A stretch of DNA of 35,493 nt from an uncultured Bacteroidales bacterium (GCA_944326335.1 CALVDM010000023.1:1-35493), one strand, 5' to 3'; shown: positions 7,723-16,859, numbered from the stretch's first letter. Program-made: numbers and translations. The notes: generated by a model not told the origin, from the sequence alone.

Positions 7723-10700
7723 TCATAAGGTGAACAGACTGTCCTTGTCGGCACTTTCCCTGCATTGTTCCATGAGCGTCTCAAGGCAATTGTATTTGAT
7801 GAGCAGGTTTATGAGATGTTTCCTGACAGAAGCAAGCCTGGCCTCGTCCATGTCGAGGTTGAAATTATGTACGACACATAACATCGCGTTTTTCCGGACT
7901 TCGGCATCCGGTGATGCCAGGTCGAGCATTATTGACTGTTCGACGTATTTGTCGTCCTTTTCTTCCACAGTGTCAAGCAGCCGTGCGGCAGTGTCCCTGT
8001 CTCCGGCTATTATGGCCAATGCCGGGAGTATGCCGATGAATTCCTTCTTCTTTTCGCGCAGTAGCGTGCCGACATGAGGCTGGAGCAAGGCGAATGCCTC
8101 CCTGAATTTGTGCCTGTCCGGGCATAGGTTTGACACGCGGTCGAGCAGGTGCGCGAAGTTCGATATGGCTCTGATGTCCGGTTCTGCCGAGCATTCCAGA
8201 ATGCCTTTCATGGACGTGCAGCTGATTTCCAACGGTTCTTCCGGCGTGCCGGAATCTCCGCATGTCATGTAGAGCATCACGATGATGCGGTTCCAGCAGT
8301 CCGCCTTTCCGTCCGGAGAAAGACCGTCTTCGGCCTTGCGGACTTCCATGAAAGCCGTTTTGACGGCAGCTGCAGCCTCCGCGCCCTTTTTTGCGGCAAT
8401 GAGGTTTTCCGCGACAGAATAAATTTTGTCCAGGTATCCGGCAATGTCTTTTCCGGCATAATACCTTGCTGCAGACATGTAGGCACCGGCTGCTTCTGCA
8501 TAGCGCTTGTCCTCTTTAAGGCAATCGCCGAAATTCCCGTACTCTATGGCCGCACTGGCGGCATCCGTTTCGACTTCGAGCAAAATTCCGTACGCTTCCG
8601 CGGCAGCCTTGAAACATTTCTTTATGTAGAGGGAGTAGGCTATCGTCCGCATGTACCCTTTCTTATTGTCATTAGACTGGGAGGATTCGTCATACAGTCC
8701 TCTCAGCCGTTCTGCCATGTCGCGCAAGAGGCTGTCAGACAGATGATAAGACGTTTTCTCCTCTATGGCCAGTTCCATGCAGAGTTCCGTCACACGTCGC
8801 CTCCATTTTATCCCGGCGTTCGCTATGGCAGCTGTCAGAAGCTTCACGTCTTCCAATATTTTACGGCATCCGTCATAATCCTTGCGGGCAAAAGCTATCT
8901 CGAATTTCAGATCTTTGTATTTTTCCGGATCCGTGACTTCGGCTGTCGAAAGGAGCACTTGTTCTGCCTCGTCAGGCTTGCCCTCACGTACCAATGCAAA
9001 GGATATCATGTATTTCATATATGCCCATGTCAAGGAATTTTCCGGCAGGGAAACCGCAACGGCCTCAGCCTGCTCCCTTATGTGGCGGACTCTCTGCATG
9101 GACAGTATCGAAGGTATGCCGGACGCGAAGGAACCGAGCTGCATCAAGTCATGGATTTCCTTCCCAGGCTCCCATGTATCTTCGATATTGCCGCTTGCGT
9201 TTTGAGGCTTAATGCTTTCGAGCATCCGGCACACATTTTCCTTGTATCTTTTCGGCAGAGGCATCCGTTTCACGTTTTTGAGGATTTCGTCCGGAATACC
9301 AGGATTTGCCTCTCTGAAAATCAAGACGTATGCAAGAGCCATCCAGCCTTCATTGTCGAAAAAGGAGTCCCGCAGCATTTTCGGAAACGAGAAGAACCTT
9401 GACGGGGACATGCCTGCTGCCATGGCATCATGGAAAAGTCCGTGCGCTTTCAGTCCGAGCATGGCGGAATTCAGCATTGATGCCATATCATGCGCCACAA
9501 TCCTTATTGCCTTCCTTTTTTTTCCTGCAGCGAAATATTGCCGTGCAAGCCCGTATGAGATGGTGTCGAGGCGCAGAGTGTCTTCTTCTCCGAGATTTAT
9601 TCCGTATATCCTATACAACAATCTGTCGGATGCGCTGAGCTTTCGCAACTGCTTTTTCCTTTCCTTTTTCAGAATCCGGATTGCGGCTTTGCGGATATCC
9701 TTTGCTCCATCGTTCCCGGTAAGGTATCTTTCTTCGATGCATCTGAAGACATAGTCTTCCTTGATTGAAATGAGCCCGTCGTGTCTCGAGACCAAGGATT
9801 CGACCGCACTGTATATGGCAGACCAGTCCAGCGGGCCAAGTCGCAGCTCGTCCGTCATTATCTTTTCATCCATCCCGTATTCCGTGCATGCCAGAAGCCC
9901 GAGGATTTTCCCGGCCATGGAAGTTCCGAAATCTTCTTCAATCACGTCCAGCACCCGCGAAATGAACTCTTCCCTGTTTCCTGCTGAAACAAATCTGTCG
10001 ATGAATCCGTCCAGCTGTTCGTGGATGCCGAACTGTATCAATTCCTCAATGAAAAGCTGCAGCAGCGACGGGTTTGAGAGAATGGTGGCCGACATTATGT
10101 GGACTTCCTGTTTTTCGGTGAGACTTTTCCCGCACTCCGCCAGTCTGTCTTTCAGAACCCTGATTATCTCGTTTTCTTCGAGCGGCCATACTTTTACTGT
10201 CCGGGCGTCGCCTTTCGCATAGCCTGAAATCCGTTTGATGAAATCCGTGTCACCGGCGATGACTGGCTTCACGTTTTCCGGCAGTGAAAAAAGGAAGCTG
10301 AAATTTTCCATGGAACCGGCGGGCATCTTTTCCAGACCGTCTATCACCCAGACAACATTCATGGAGCATTTCTTCACGAAGTCCGGCAGGCTTGTTTCCG
10401 TTTCGCCATCCAAATCCGGAAGCGAGGCGTCAATCAGCTTCAGCTGGTCTTTGAATATTTCCGTAATCGAGGGGATGGAATTGACGGTGTCATCGATGTC
10501 TGTCCTTACAATCTTCCATTCCGTCCCGTCTTCCTCCCGGACTTTGTCTTCCGGATGCCAGTTGGCGAGCAGGGCGCTTTTGCCCATTCCTTTCTCTCCG
10601 GTCACGAATATTGCCGATGCCGACCTGAACATGCTCTCCATCTTGGACCGTCTTTTCGCGCCGTTGTCGACATAGTTTGAGCGGAGCCGCGCCCTTTTGA

Positions 10701-11382
10701 AGGCCTGCCTGTGCAGAATAGCACTGGCGCTGTCCGGATTTTCACTTTCCGGGAAACGGCTGTCTATCATTGCAAGCAGCCTTTCCTGCACCACGCGCCC
10801 GAGCCCGGACATGTCTCTGTAGGTGTCGGCGGTGCAGCGGCCTTTGCTGCTCTGTTCCAGGACTTTGCTCCTGAGCTGCCCGAGTTTCTCCATTTCAGGG
10901 CTGCCTTCCTTTTCCCTGAATCTTGCCGGCACGCTATCCATGTCGCGGAGGAAGAAAAATGCCTCTATGTTTTCCGTTTCCTTCAGGGCGGCAAACTGCA
11001 TCTCAATCTCGGTGATGCTGCATCCTGCTTTCATGTATTCGGGAATCCACGGATATTTTTCGGTGAGATGCCTGTTGCGCACCGTCTCTTCTTCGGTAGG
11101 AATCCATCCGTATCTTCCGCCGAGAAGACCGATGAAATAAGGTTTTGTCCTTTTTATTTCATCCATGCAAATCTCGATGACCTTTCCGGTGCGGGATTCT
11201 TCTTCGGTGATGCCCCATCTGAGGTCGAGCACGGAAAACCTGATTTGCCGCTTTTCGCAGATTTCCGTGATTCTGGGGAATATCTTTTTAGTGAGGTAGT
11301 TGCGTTCTTCCTGCATGTCCGAGAAGGTGGAAGACAGGAAAATCCGGATTTCCCTGTTGCCGGTGTTGTCCAAGCTGTTCAT
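7723..11382 (-). CDS. DUF4062 + STAND-type NTPase + helical-repeat protein
   Basis: A 1219-residue multidomain protein. Residues about 11-135 are a DUF4062 domain: 'IRIFLSSTFSDMQEERNYL' followed by 'VLDLRWGITEEES', then 'YFIGLLGGRYGWIP'. An NTPase follows, with Walker A GEKGMGKSA at 262-270, a Walker B-like 'VVWVIDGLEKM' at 343-353, a sensor-like strand at 370-380, and 'NPSLLQLFIEEL' at 437-448, the conserved helical element of NACHT/STAND ATPases. The rest (about 550-1219) is helical, with TPR-like pairs near residues 910-1000. The order matches the core of eukaryotic TEP1- and NPHP3-like proteins and of bacterial STAND conflict proteins. The start is ATG 11382. Roles in sensing or defence are inference; no nuclease or other known toxic effector is visible. 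Confidence 0.85.
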   Translation of the reverse strand: MNSLDNTGNREIRIFLSSTFSDMQEERNYLTKKIFPRITEICEKRQIRFSVLDLRWGITEEESRTGKVIEICMDEIKRTKPYFIGLLGGRYGWIPTEEETVRNRHLTEKYPWIPEYMKAGCSITEIEMQFAALKETENIEAFFFLRDMDSVPARFREKEGSPEMEKLGQLRSKVLEQSSKGRCTADTYRDMSGLGRVVQERLLAMIDSRFPESENPDSASAILHRQAFKRARLRSNYVDNGAKRRSKMESMFRSASAIFVTGEKGMGKSALLANWHPEDKVREEDGTEWKIVRTDIDDTVNSIPSITEIFKDQLKLIDASLPDLDGETETSLPDFVKKCSMNVVWVIDGLEKMPAGSMENFSFLFSLPENVKPVIAGDTDFIKRISGYAKGDARTVKVWPLEENEIIRVLKDRLAECGKSLTEKQEVHIMSATILSNPSLLQLFIEELIQFGIHEQLDGFIDRFVSAGNREEFISRVLDVIEEDFGTSMAGKILGLLACTEYGMDEKIMTDELRLGPLDWSAIYSAVESLVSRHDGLISIKEDYVFRCIEERYLTGNDGAKDIRKAAIRILKKERKKQLRKLSASDRLLYRIYGINLGEEDTLRLDTISYGLARQYFAAGKKRKAIRIVAHDMASMLNSAMLGLKAHGLFHDAMAAGMSPSRFFSFPKMLRDSFFDNEGWMALAYVLIFREANPGIPDEILKNVKRMPLPKRYKENVCRMLESIKPQNASGNIEDTWEPGKEIHDLMQLGSFASGIPSILSMQRVRHIREQAEAVAVSLPENSLTWAYMKYMISFALVREGKPDEAEQVLLSTAEVTDPEKYKDLKFEIAFARKDYDGCRKILEDVKLLTAAIANAGIKWRRRVTELCMELAIEEKTSYHLSDSLLRDMAERLRGLYDESSQSNDNKKGYMRTIAYSLYIKKCFKAAAEAYGILLEVETDAASAAIEYGNFGDCLKEDKRYAEAAGAYMSAARYYAGKDIAGYLDKIYSVAENLIAAKKGAEAAAAVKTAFMEVRKAEDGLSPDGKADCWNRIIVMLYMTCGDSGTPEEPLEISCTSMKGILECSAEPDIRAISNFAHLLDRVSNLCPDRHKFREAFALLQPHVGTLLREKKKEFIGILPALAIIAGDRDTAARLLDTVEEKDDKYVEQSIMLDLASPDAEVRKNAMLCVVHNFNLDMDEARLASVRKHLINLLIKYNCLETLMEQCRESADKDSLFTL

Positions 11383-11414
11383 GGTCTGTCAGGTCGATTC
11401 GTGTGTTTCTTGTA

Positions 11415-11446
11415 TTTGCGGTTTTATGCAAATATATCTAATTTTA
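11415..11446 (+). promoter_or_regulatory. Candidate nnrD promoter
   Basis: TTTG (11415-11418), a 20-nt spacer, then TAATTTTA (11439-11446), one mismatch from TAnnTTTG, 25 bases before the nnrD ATG at 11471. It overlaps the opposite promoter of the DUF4062 gene, so the two may compete. Confidence 0.55.
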
Positions 11447-11460
11447 TCTCTGTTTTCAAC
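11429..11460 (-). promoter_or_regulatory. Candidate promoter of the DUF4062-STAND unit
   Basis: Minus strand: GTTG (11457-11460), a 20-nt spacer, then TATATTTG (11429-11436), a perfect -7 element. Transcription should begin near 11422, giving a leader of about 40 bases before ATG 11382. Confidence 0.6.
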
Positions 11461-11470
11461 AGCGCTTGTC

Positions 11471-13036
11471 ATGAAGATACTTACCGGAAAGGAAATCAAG
11501 GCTGCCGATGCCGCAACGATGAAGTCAGACAACATCTCGAGTCTGGAACTTATGGAGAGGGCAGCAGAGGCTCTGAGTCTGGAAATAGCGGGAAAATTCA
11601 CGACGGACACCTCCGTGACGGTGTTCTGCGGCAAAGGGAACAACGGCGGGGACGGGTTTGCAGTCGCGCGAATGCTTTCCGGAAAATTCAATGACGTGTC
11701 GGTCGTCACCTTGTCCGCGGAGGAGGAAATGACTCCGGAGTGCCGGACAAATTTCCGGAGGCTGCCGTCGTCGGTAAGGATTATCCGTTCCGCTGCGTCT
11801 GTAGAGGAAATTTTTTCCGGAAAAAGGAAAATCCTGATTGTGGACGCCATCCTGGGTGTGGGGATTCGCGGACCCGTCAAGGGACCGGCCGCTTCTTTGG
11901 TGCGTTTTATAAATGAAAGCCGGGAGGCTCTCGTCAGGGAGCTCGGTGCCGGAGCCGTTGAAGTGGTGTCCATAGACCTGCCGTCCGGCCTACCGTCCGA
12001 ATTTGCCGAAGACGAAGACTCGGTTTGCGCCGTCGTTGCGGACAGGACGCTGACTGTCGGCCTTCCCAAGCTGTCTCTCCTGCTTCCGGCAACAGGGAAA
12101 TATGCCGGGAAACTCACTGTGGTGCCGATAGGCCTGTCCCGCAGCTACATTGACGGGTGTCAGACGCCTTACCTGTATGCCGATGAAGGATATGTGCGGA
12201 AGATAATGCCGGAAAGAAATGCATTTGCGCACAAGGGGAATTTCGGACATGCCCTGATTGTGGCAGGAAGGCAGGGGATGATGGGTGCGGCCATGCTGGC
12301 GACAGGGGCTGCCTTGAGGTCAGGATGCGGACTTGTCACCGCTCATGTGCCTTTTTCCGAGCGTCTCGCTGTCCATCTCGCGCATCCCTCCGCGATAGTC
12401 AGCACAGACAGCGGCACTTGCTTTTCCTGCTTGCCGCGCGACATGGCGGCATATTCTGCCGTGTGTGCCGGTCCGGGGCTCGGACAGTCTCCCGAGACAG
12501 CTTCCGCGCTGCGTGGTCTCCTTGAAAGCGGAATCCCTGCCGTGATGGATGCCGATGCCCTGAACGTGATGTCGGCGAATCCTGATATGCTTCGAAAGCT
12601 CCCTCACGGATGCGTCCTTACCCCTCATGTCGGAGAGTTGCGCAGGCTTCTGAAGGCTGCTTCGGGCATCTCTCTCGTCCGTGGGGCGGAGTCCGGGGAA
12701 AAAGTCTGGAGGAACGAGGAGGACAAGCTGCGGATGGTAGGGGAACTAGCCTGTGCGACAGGGGCCGTGGTGGTTGTGAAGGGGGCGCACACCATGGTAT
12801 GTCCTCCTGACGGTGCCCTGAAATTCAATTCCACGGGAAATCCGGGGATGGCCAAGGGAGGCAGCGGAGATGTCCTTGCCGGGCTTGTCGCCGGTCTGCT
12901 GGCGAGAGGGTTGTCTGCGGAGGATGCTGCTGTGGCAGGGGTGTATTTCCACGGAGCCTCCGGAGACAGGGCTGCGGAAATTTTCGGGGAGGAGTCCATG
13001 AACGCTTCGGACATTCTCGGCAATCTTCGTGTCTGA
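11471..13036 (+). CDS. nnrD: Bifunctional NAD(P)HX epimerase/dehydratase
   Basis: A 521-residue repair enzyme for damaged, hydrated NADH and NADPH. The N-terminal YjeF domain (about 1-215) is the epimerase, with 'FCGKGNNGGDGFAVARML'. The C-terminal carbohydrate-kinase-like domain (about 225-521) is the ADP/ATP-dependent dehydratase, with 'TPHVGELRRLL' and the nucleotide-site motif 'NPGMAKGGSGDVLAGLVAG'. The frame stays open 57 codons upstream of ATG 11471, but that stretch runs through the promoter and the neighbouring gene; 'MKILTGKEIKAADAATM' is the usual family start. It stops ten bases before the convergent recG stop. Also known as nnr or yjeF. Confidence 0.95.
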   Translation: MKILTGKEIKAADAATMKSDNISSLELMERAAEALSLEIAGKFTTDTSVTVFCGKGNNGGDGFAVARMLSGKFNDVSVVTLSAEEEMTPECRTNFRRLPSSVRIIRSAASVEEIFSGKRKILIVDAILGVGIRGPVKGPAASLVRFINESREALVRELGAGAVEVVSIDLPSGLPSEFAEDEDSVCAVVADRTLTVGLPKLSLLLPATGKYAGKLTVVPIGLSRSYIDGCQTPYLYADEGYVRKIMPERNAFAHKGNFGHALIVAGRQGMMGAAMLATGAALRSGCGLVTAHVPFSERLAVHLAHPSAIVSTDSGTCFSCLPRDMAAYSAVCAGPGLGQSPETASALRGLLESGIPAVMDADALNVMSANPDMLRKLPHGCVLTPHVGELRRLLKAASGISLVRGAESGEKVWRNEEDKLRMVGELACATGAVVVVKGAHTMVCPPDGALKFNSTGNPGMAKGGSGDVLAGLVAGLLARGLSAEDAAVAGVYFHGASGDRAAEIFGEESMNASDILGNLRV

Positions 13037-13046
13037 CTCCCGTCTT

Positions 13047-15206
13047 TCAGCTTATCTGGCTGTAGTCCCGGGCCTTGTATTTGTCCTTCCCCACCTCTTC
13101 CGCAAGCAGGCGGTTTTCCGGATGGCTGAGGGTCGGGTCCTTGTCGAGGACGGACTGTGCGCACTGCCTGGCATCGTTCAGTATCATTCCGTCCTTTGCA
13201 AGAGAAGCTATATTCAATTCTATCGGAAGCCCGCTCTGCTGCGTCCCTTCCAGGTCTCCCGGGCCTCTCATCTTCATGTCTTCCTCCGCAAGCTCGAATC
13301 CGTTCTCGGTGGCGCACATTAGCTCTATCCTGCGTTTTGAGTCCTTGCTGAGCCTGTCTCCCGTCATGAGTATGCAGTAGGATTCCTCGGAGCCTCTTCC
13401 CACACGTCCCCTGAGCTGGTGCAGCTGGCTCAGACCGAATCTTTCAGCGCTTTCTATCACCATCACCGAAGCGTTGGGCACATCGACCCCGACCTCTATC
13501 ACGGATGTGGCCACGAGTATGTCTGCACGTCCGGCAGCGAAGGCGTCCATATTGAATTTCTTTTCATCGTTGCTCTGCTGCCCGTGGACTATGGCTGTCT
13601 TGTACGGGGGAAACGGAAACGCTGCCACAATCTGCTCGTAACCTGTCTCCAGATTCTTGTAGTCCATCTTCTCGCTTTCGAAGATGAGCGGATACACCAC
13701 GAATACCTGCCTGCCGAGCCTTATCTGCTCCTTCATGAACCTGAACAGGGCAGGTCTTCTGCGTTCGTTCGCCGCTATGGTCTGTATCGGCTTCCTCCCT
13801 GGCGGAAGTTCGTCTATCACGGACACGTCGAGGTCTCCGTACAGCGTCATCGCAAGTGTCCTCGGGATAGGGGTCGCCGTCATCACAAGGACGTGCGGCG
13901 GCAATCCGCACACTGATTTCCTCCAGAGTCTTGCCCTCTGCTCCACACCGAACCTGTGCTGCTCGTCAATGATGACAAGCCCGAGATTCCTGAATGTCAC
14001 ATTGTCTTCGAACAGCGCATGAGTGCCCACTATTATGCCTATTGACCCGTCTTCGAGTCCGTTGTGTATTTCACGCCGCTCGGCTGTCCTGGAACTGCCG
14101 GTGAGGATGGCCGGCTTCACGCCTGTACCTTCGAGATATCCGGATATGTTGCGGAAATGCTGCCGGGCGAGGACTTCCGTCGGAGCCATGATGCACGCCT
14201 GGAATCCGTTGCCTGTCGCTATCAGAGCCGTCAGCACCGCCACCATCGTCTTTCCGCTGCCTACATCTCCCTGGAGCAGGCGGTTCATCTGGTGTCCGCT
14301 TTTCATGTCGTCCCTGATTTCGGTTATTACCCTCTTCTGCGCCCCTGTCAGCCTGAAGGGTAGGGCATTGTAGCAGATGTTGAAGGCTTCCCCGACTTTA
14401 GGCATCCTTATCCCGTTCTCGTTCCTTCTGCGTATGTATCTCTGTTTCAGCAGGGAAAGCTGCAGATAGAACAACTCTTCGAATTTCAGCCTGTATCTGG
14501 CTTTCTCGAGGGCTGCGGCGTCTTTGGGGAAATGTATGTTCCTCAGGGCGAAGTCTGCCGGCACGAGTCCTTTCTCTATCAGCAGATATTTCGGGAGAGT
14601 CTCCTCGATGCACGGCAATGCCATGTTTACGGCATTTTCCATCAGCCGGCTCATCACTTTCCCGGTGATGCCGCCGTTGCGGAGCTTTTCCGTGCCGGGA
14701 TATATGCCGGACATCGATGAGTTGAAATTCAGGTTTCCGGTGTTTCCCCTTGCAGGTTCCTTGTCGACTTCGGGATGCACCATGTTCAGCCGTCCCTTGA
14801 AGACCGAAGGTTTGCCGAAAAATATGAATTCCTCGTCCGGCTGCAGTCTGGAGTACATCCACTTGATGCCTTTGAAGAACACGGCCTCCATGTATCCCGT
14901 CCCGTCGGTGACTATGACGCTCATCCTTCTGACCGCGTTGAATTTCGCATCGGAGGCATCCATGCTCTCGCCTTTGGAGTTGTACAGGTTCACCTGTGTC
15001 ACCCTGGCCCTTATCTGGATATATGCCATGTCCGGAGCGGCATCCCGTATGGCGATTATGCTGCTTCTGTCTATGTACCGGAATGGATAGATTCTGACAA
15101 AATCTCCTATAGTGCTGACATTCAGTTCCTTTTTGAGCAGGGCGGCCCTTTTCGGCCCGACTCCGGGCAGAAACTGTATATCCGTTTCAAGGGCTGTCTT
15201 CTCCAT
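13047..15206 (-). CDS. recG: ATP-dependent DNA helicase RecG
   Basis: A 719-residue branch-migration helicase that reverses stalled replication forks and processes recombination intermediates. The N-terminal wedge/OB region includes 'FLPGVGPKRAALLKKELNV' and 'YPFRYIDRS'. The helicase core has Walker A GDVGSGKT near residue 315, 'APTEVLARQHF' (motif Ia), DEQHRFG (motif II) near 415, and 'TSVIEVGVDVPNA' with 'QLRGRVGRG' (motifs V and VI). I chose ATG 15206; a TTG three codons upstream would overlap the rnhA stop. It is the last gene of a pdxA-rnhA-recG string, starting five bases after rnhA. Length and motifs are complete. Confidence 0.96.
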   Translation of the reverse strand: MEKTALETDIQFLPGVGPKRAALLKKELNVSTIGDFVRIYPFRYIDRSSIIAIRDAAPDMAYIQIRARVTQVNLYNSKGESMDASDAKFNAVRRMSVIVTDGTGYMEAVFFKGIKWMYSRLQPDEEFIFFGKPSVFKGRLNMVHPEVDKEPARGNTGNLNFNSSMSGIYPGTEKLRNGGITGKVMSRLMENAVNMALPCIEETLPKYLLIEKGLVPADFALRNIHFPKDAAALEKARYRLKFEELFYLQLSLLKQRYIRRRNENGIRMPKVGEAFNICYNALPFRLTGAQKRVITEIRDDMKSGHQMNRLLQGDVGSGKTMVAVLTALIATGNGFQACIMAPTEVLARQHFRNISGYLEGTGVKPAILTGSSRTAERREIHNGLEDGSIGIIVGTHALFEDNVTFRNLGLVIIDEQHRFGVEQRARLWRKSVCGLPPHVLVMTATPIPRTLAMTLYGDLDVSVIDELPPGRKPIQTIAANERRRPALFRFMKEQIRLGRQVFVVYPLIFESEKMDYKNLETGYEQIVAAFPFPPYKTAIVHGQQSNDEKKFNMDAFAAGRADILVATSVIEVGVDVPNASVMVIESAERFGLSQLHQLRGRVGRGSEESYCILMTGDRLSKDSKRRIELMCATENGFELAEEDMKMRGPGDLEGTQQSGLPIELNIASLAKDGMILNDARQCAQSVLDKDPTLSHPENRLLAEEVGKDKYKARDYSQIS

Positions 15207-15211
15207 AAATG

Positions 15212-15709
15212 TCAATGTGTGACGGACATGGTGTATCCTGTGTCTTCAGGCAGAGTCTTGCCCGCGGCCACTGCTCCGGCTCCCGCCTCCACGGCGAGCC
15301 TGTCGCACCTTTCGTTTTCGGGGTGCCCGGCATGGCCCTTTATCCATCTGAACCTGACCCTGTGCCTCCTGTAGACTTTAAGGAACCTTATCCATAGGTC
15401 TGAGTTCTTCGCTTTCGCGAAATCCTTTTTCTCCCAGTTGAATACCCAGCCTTCATTCACGGCCTTGACCACGTATGACGAGTCGCTCACTACAGTTATG
15501 TCAGCGTCCTGCCATTTCACTGCCTCGAGCCCCGTAATCACCGCCAGAAGCTCCATCCTGTTGTTCGTGGTCAGGGCGAAACCTCCCGAGAGTTCCTTCT
15601 CATGTCCGGCGCATTTCAGTACGACACCGTAGCCCCCGGGACCGGGATTGCCGCTCGACGCCCCGTCCGTGTACAGGTAGATTGGCGGTCTTCCGCTGTC
15701 CATGCTCAT
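15212..15709 (-). CDS. rnhA: Ribonuclease HI
   Basis: A 165-residue RNase H that cleaves the RNA strand of RNA-DNA hybrids. All catalytic residues are present: D15 in 'YTDGASSGNPGPGG', E53 in 'TNNRMEL', D76 in 'VVSDSSYV', H126 in 'KGHAGHPENERCD' and D136. Its start (15709) overlaps the pdxA stop by four bases (ATGA), so translation is probably coupled. The C-terminal 20 residues past the core are short and unremarkable. It sits between pdxA and recG in one operon. Confidence 0.96.
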   Translation of the reverse strand: MSMDSGRPPIYLYTDGASSGNPGPGGYGVVLKCAGHEKELSGGFALTTNNRMELLAVITGLEAVKWQDADITVVSDSSYVVKAVNEGWVFNWEKKDFAKAKNSDLWIRFLKVYRRHRVRFRWIKGHAGHPENERCDRLAVEAGAGAVAAGKTLPEDTGYTMSVTH

Positions 15710-16788
15710 TCGATGATTTTCCCGCCTTTCGGCTTCACCGGGCTGCCCGGTATATCCACGCTCATCTTACCCTTCTGCAGCTCATCGTATGCGGCCCTGT
15801 TGTTGTACACGTCGATTGCCGTGTATATGGCCGATATCATGGACCGTGGGTCTGCCTCATCCTTCCCGGCCTTCTCGTATGCCGTGCCGTGGTCCGGGGA
15901 AGTCCTCACCACCGGAAGTCCTGCCGTGAAGTTCACACCGTATTCGAATGCGAGAGCCTTGAACGGTGCGAGCCCCTGGTCGTGATACATGGCAAGGATG
16001 GCATCGAAACGGCTGTAGTTGCCCAGGCCGAAGAATCCGTCTGCGGAGTATGGTCCGAAAGCCAGGATGCCCTCGTCGTTGGCGGCGTTGATGGCCGGCA
16101 GTATCACCGACTGCTCCTCGTTCCCGAGAAGCCCACCGTCTCCGCAGTGAGGGTTCAGCCCGAGAACGGCTATCTTCGGCGAGGCAATGCCGAAGTCCCT
16201 CTCCATCGATTTACGGATGGAGCGCAGCTTGCCGAGGATTTTTTCCACTGTCAGGGCCGACGGGACATCCTTCAGCGGGATGTGGCTTGTGACTATGCCC
16301 ACCTTCAGCTGGTCCGACACCATTATCATGCTCACGTCATCAACCCCGAAGGCTTCCTTGAGATATTCTGTGTGTCCCGTGGCTTTGAAACCTTCGCCAT
16401 TCATTGCACGCTTGTTTATCGGAGCCGTGACAAGCACGTCTATGGCTCCGTCCCTGAGGTCCTGTACGCCTTTCTCGAGCGAAACTATGGCTGCCTTCGC
16501 CGCTTCCGGGGTGGAGAGCCCTGGCTCCACCGGCATGTTGTCGGGGACACAGTTCAGTATGTTCACCCTTTTCGCATGGGCCTCTTTCGCGTTGGAGATG
16601 ACATTCGTGTTTATCTGCCCGATGTTGTGCAGCGTCTTCCTGTAAAAACCGAAAATTTTCGAGGAACCGTATATGACAGGTGTGCACAGCTCGAGAATCC
16701 TTTCGTCGGAAAAGGCCTTTATGATGACCTCATAGCCTATTCCGTTGCTGTCTCCCTGAGTTATGCCTACGACTAATTTTTTTGCCAT
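15706..16788 (-). CDS. pdxA: 4-hydroxythreonine-4-phosphate dehydrogenase PdxA
   Basis: A 360-residue NAD-dependent metal enzyme of pyridoxal phosphate synthesis (DXP-dependent route), oxidising 4-phosphohydroxy-L-threonine. Family markers are 'GITQGDSNGIGYEVIIKAF' at the N terminus, 'LVTAPINKRAMNGEGFKATGHTEYL', a metal-binding stretch 'LNPHCGDGGLLGNEE', and 'AMYHDQGLAPFKALAFEYGVNFTAGLPVVRTSPDHGTA' split over the C-terminal half (the conserved His/Asp ligands lie here). It starts at ATG 16788 and shares a short intergenic region with the divergent rmlA. No other pdx gene is in the window. Confidence 0.96.
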   Translation of the reverse strand: MAKKLVVGITQGDSNGIGYEVIIKAFSDERILELCTPVIYGSSKIFGFYRKTLHNIGQINTNVISNAKEAHAKRVNILNCVPDNMPVEPGLSTPEAAKAAIVSLEKGVQDLRDGAIDVLVTAPINKRAMNGEGFKATGHTEYLKEAFGVDDVSMIMVSDQLKVGIVTSHIPLKDVPSALTVEKILGKLRSIRKSMERDFGIASPKIAVLGLNPHCGDGGLLGNEEQSVILPAINAANDEGILAFGPYSADGFFGLGNYSRFDAILAMYHDQGLAPFKALAFEYGVNFTAGLPVVRTSPDHGTAYEKAGKDEADPRSMISAIYTAIDVYNNRAAYDELQKGKMSVDIPGSPVKPKGGKIIE

Positions 16789-16792
16789 AATC

Positions 16793-16824
16793 TTGGAATT
16801 TATCTTAGCAGTTTCTTATCTTTG
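16793..16824 (+). promoter_or_regulatory. Candidate promoter of the rml operon
   Basis: TTGG (16793-16796), a 20-nt spacer, then TATCTTTG (16817-16824), a perfect -7 element, 36 bases before the rmlA ATG. Confidence 0.6.
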
Positions 16825-16833
16825 CAAAGATAA
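16816..16833. promoter_or_regulatory. Palindrome holding -7 elements for pdxA and rmlA
   Basis: TTATCTTTGCAAAGATAA is a perfect 18-bp palindrome. It contains TATCTTTG on the plus strand (16817-16824) for rmlA and the same on the minus strand (16825-16832) for pdxA. The minus-strand copy lacks a good -33 partner, so its use is less sure. It could also be an operator. Confidence 0.5.
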
Positions 16834-16859
16834 TCATTTCTTTCTAATCTGCTCGGAAA

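Noticed and set aside
8149-9402. 417-codon frame on the plus strand opposite the STAND gene
   Set aside because: It lies wholly antisense to a gene with clear domains; its translation is Cys/Phe/Arg-rich with no family pattern.
11300-11470. 57-codon upstream extension of nnrD
   Set aside because: It runs through two predicted promoters and into the DUF4062 gene; the family starts at 11471.
10711-11694. 327-codon plus-strand frame across the DUF4062 region and the nnrD start
   Set aside because: Antisense to DUF4062 motifs and out of frame with nnrD; no recognisable domain.
15682-16776. 364-codon plus-strand frame opposite pdxA
   Set aside because: pdxA is unambiguous on the minus strand; this is a by-product of its codon usage.
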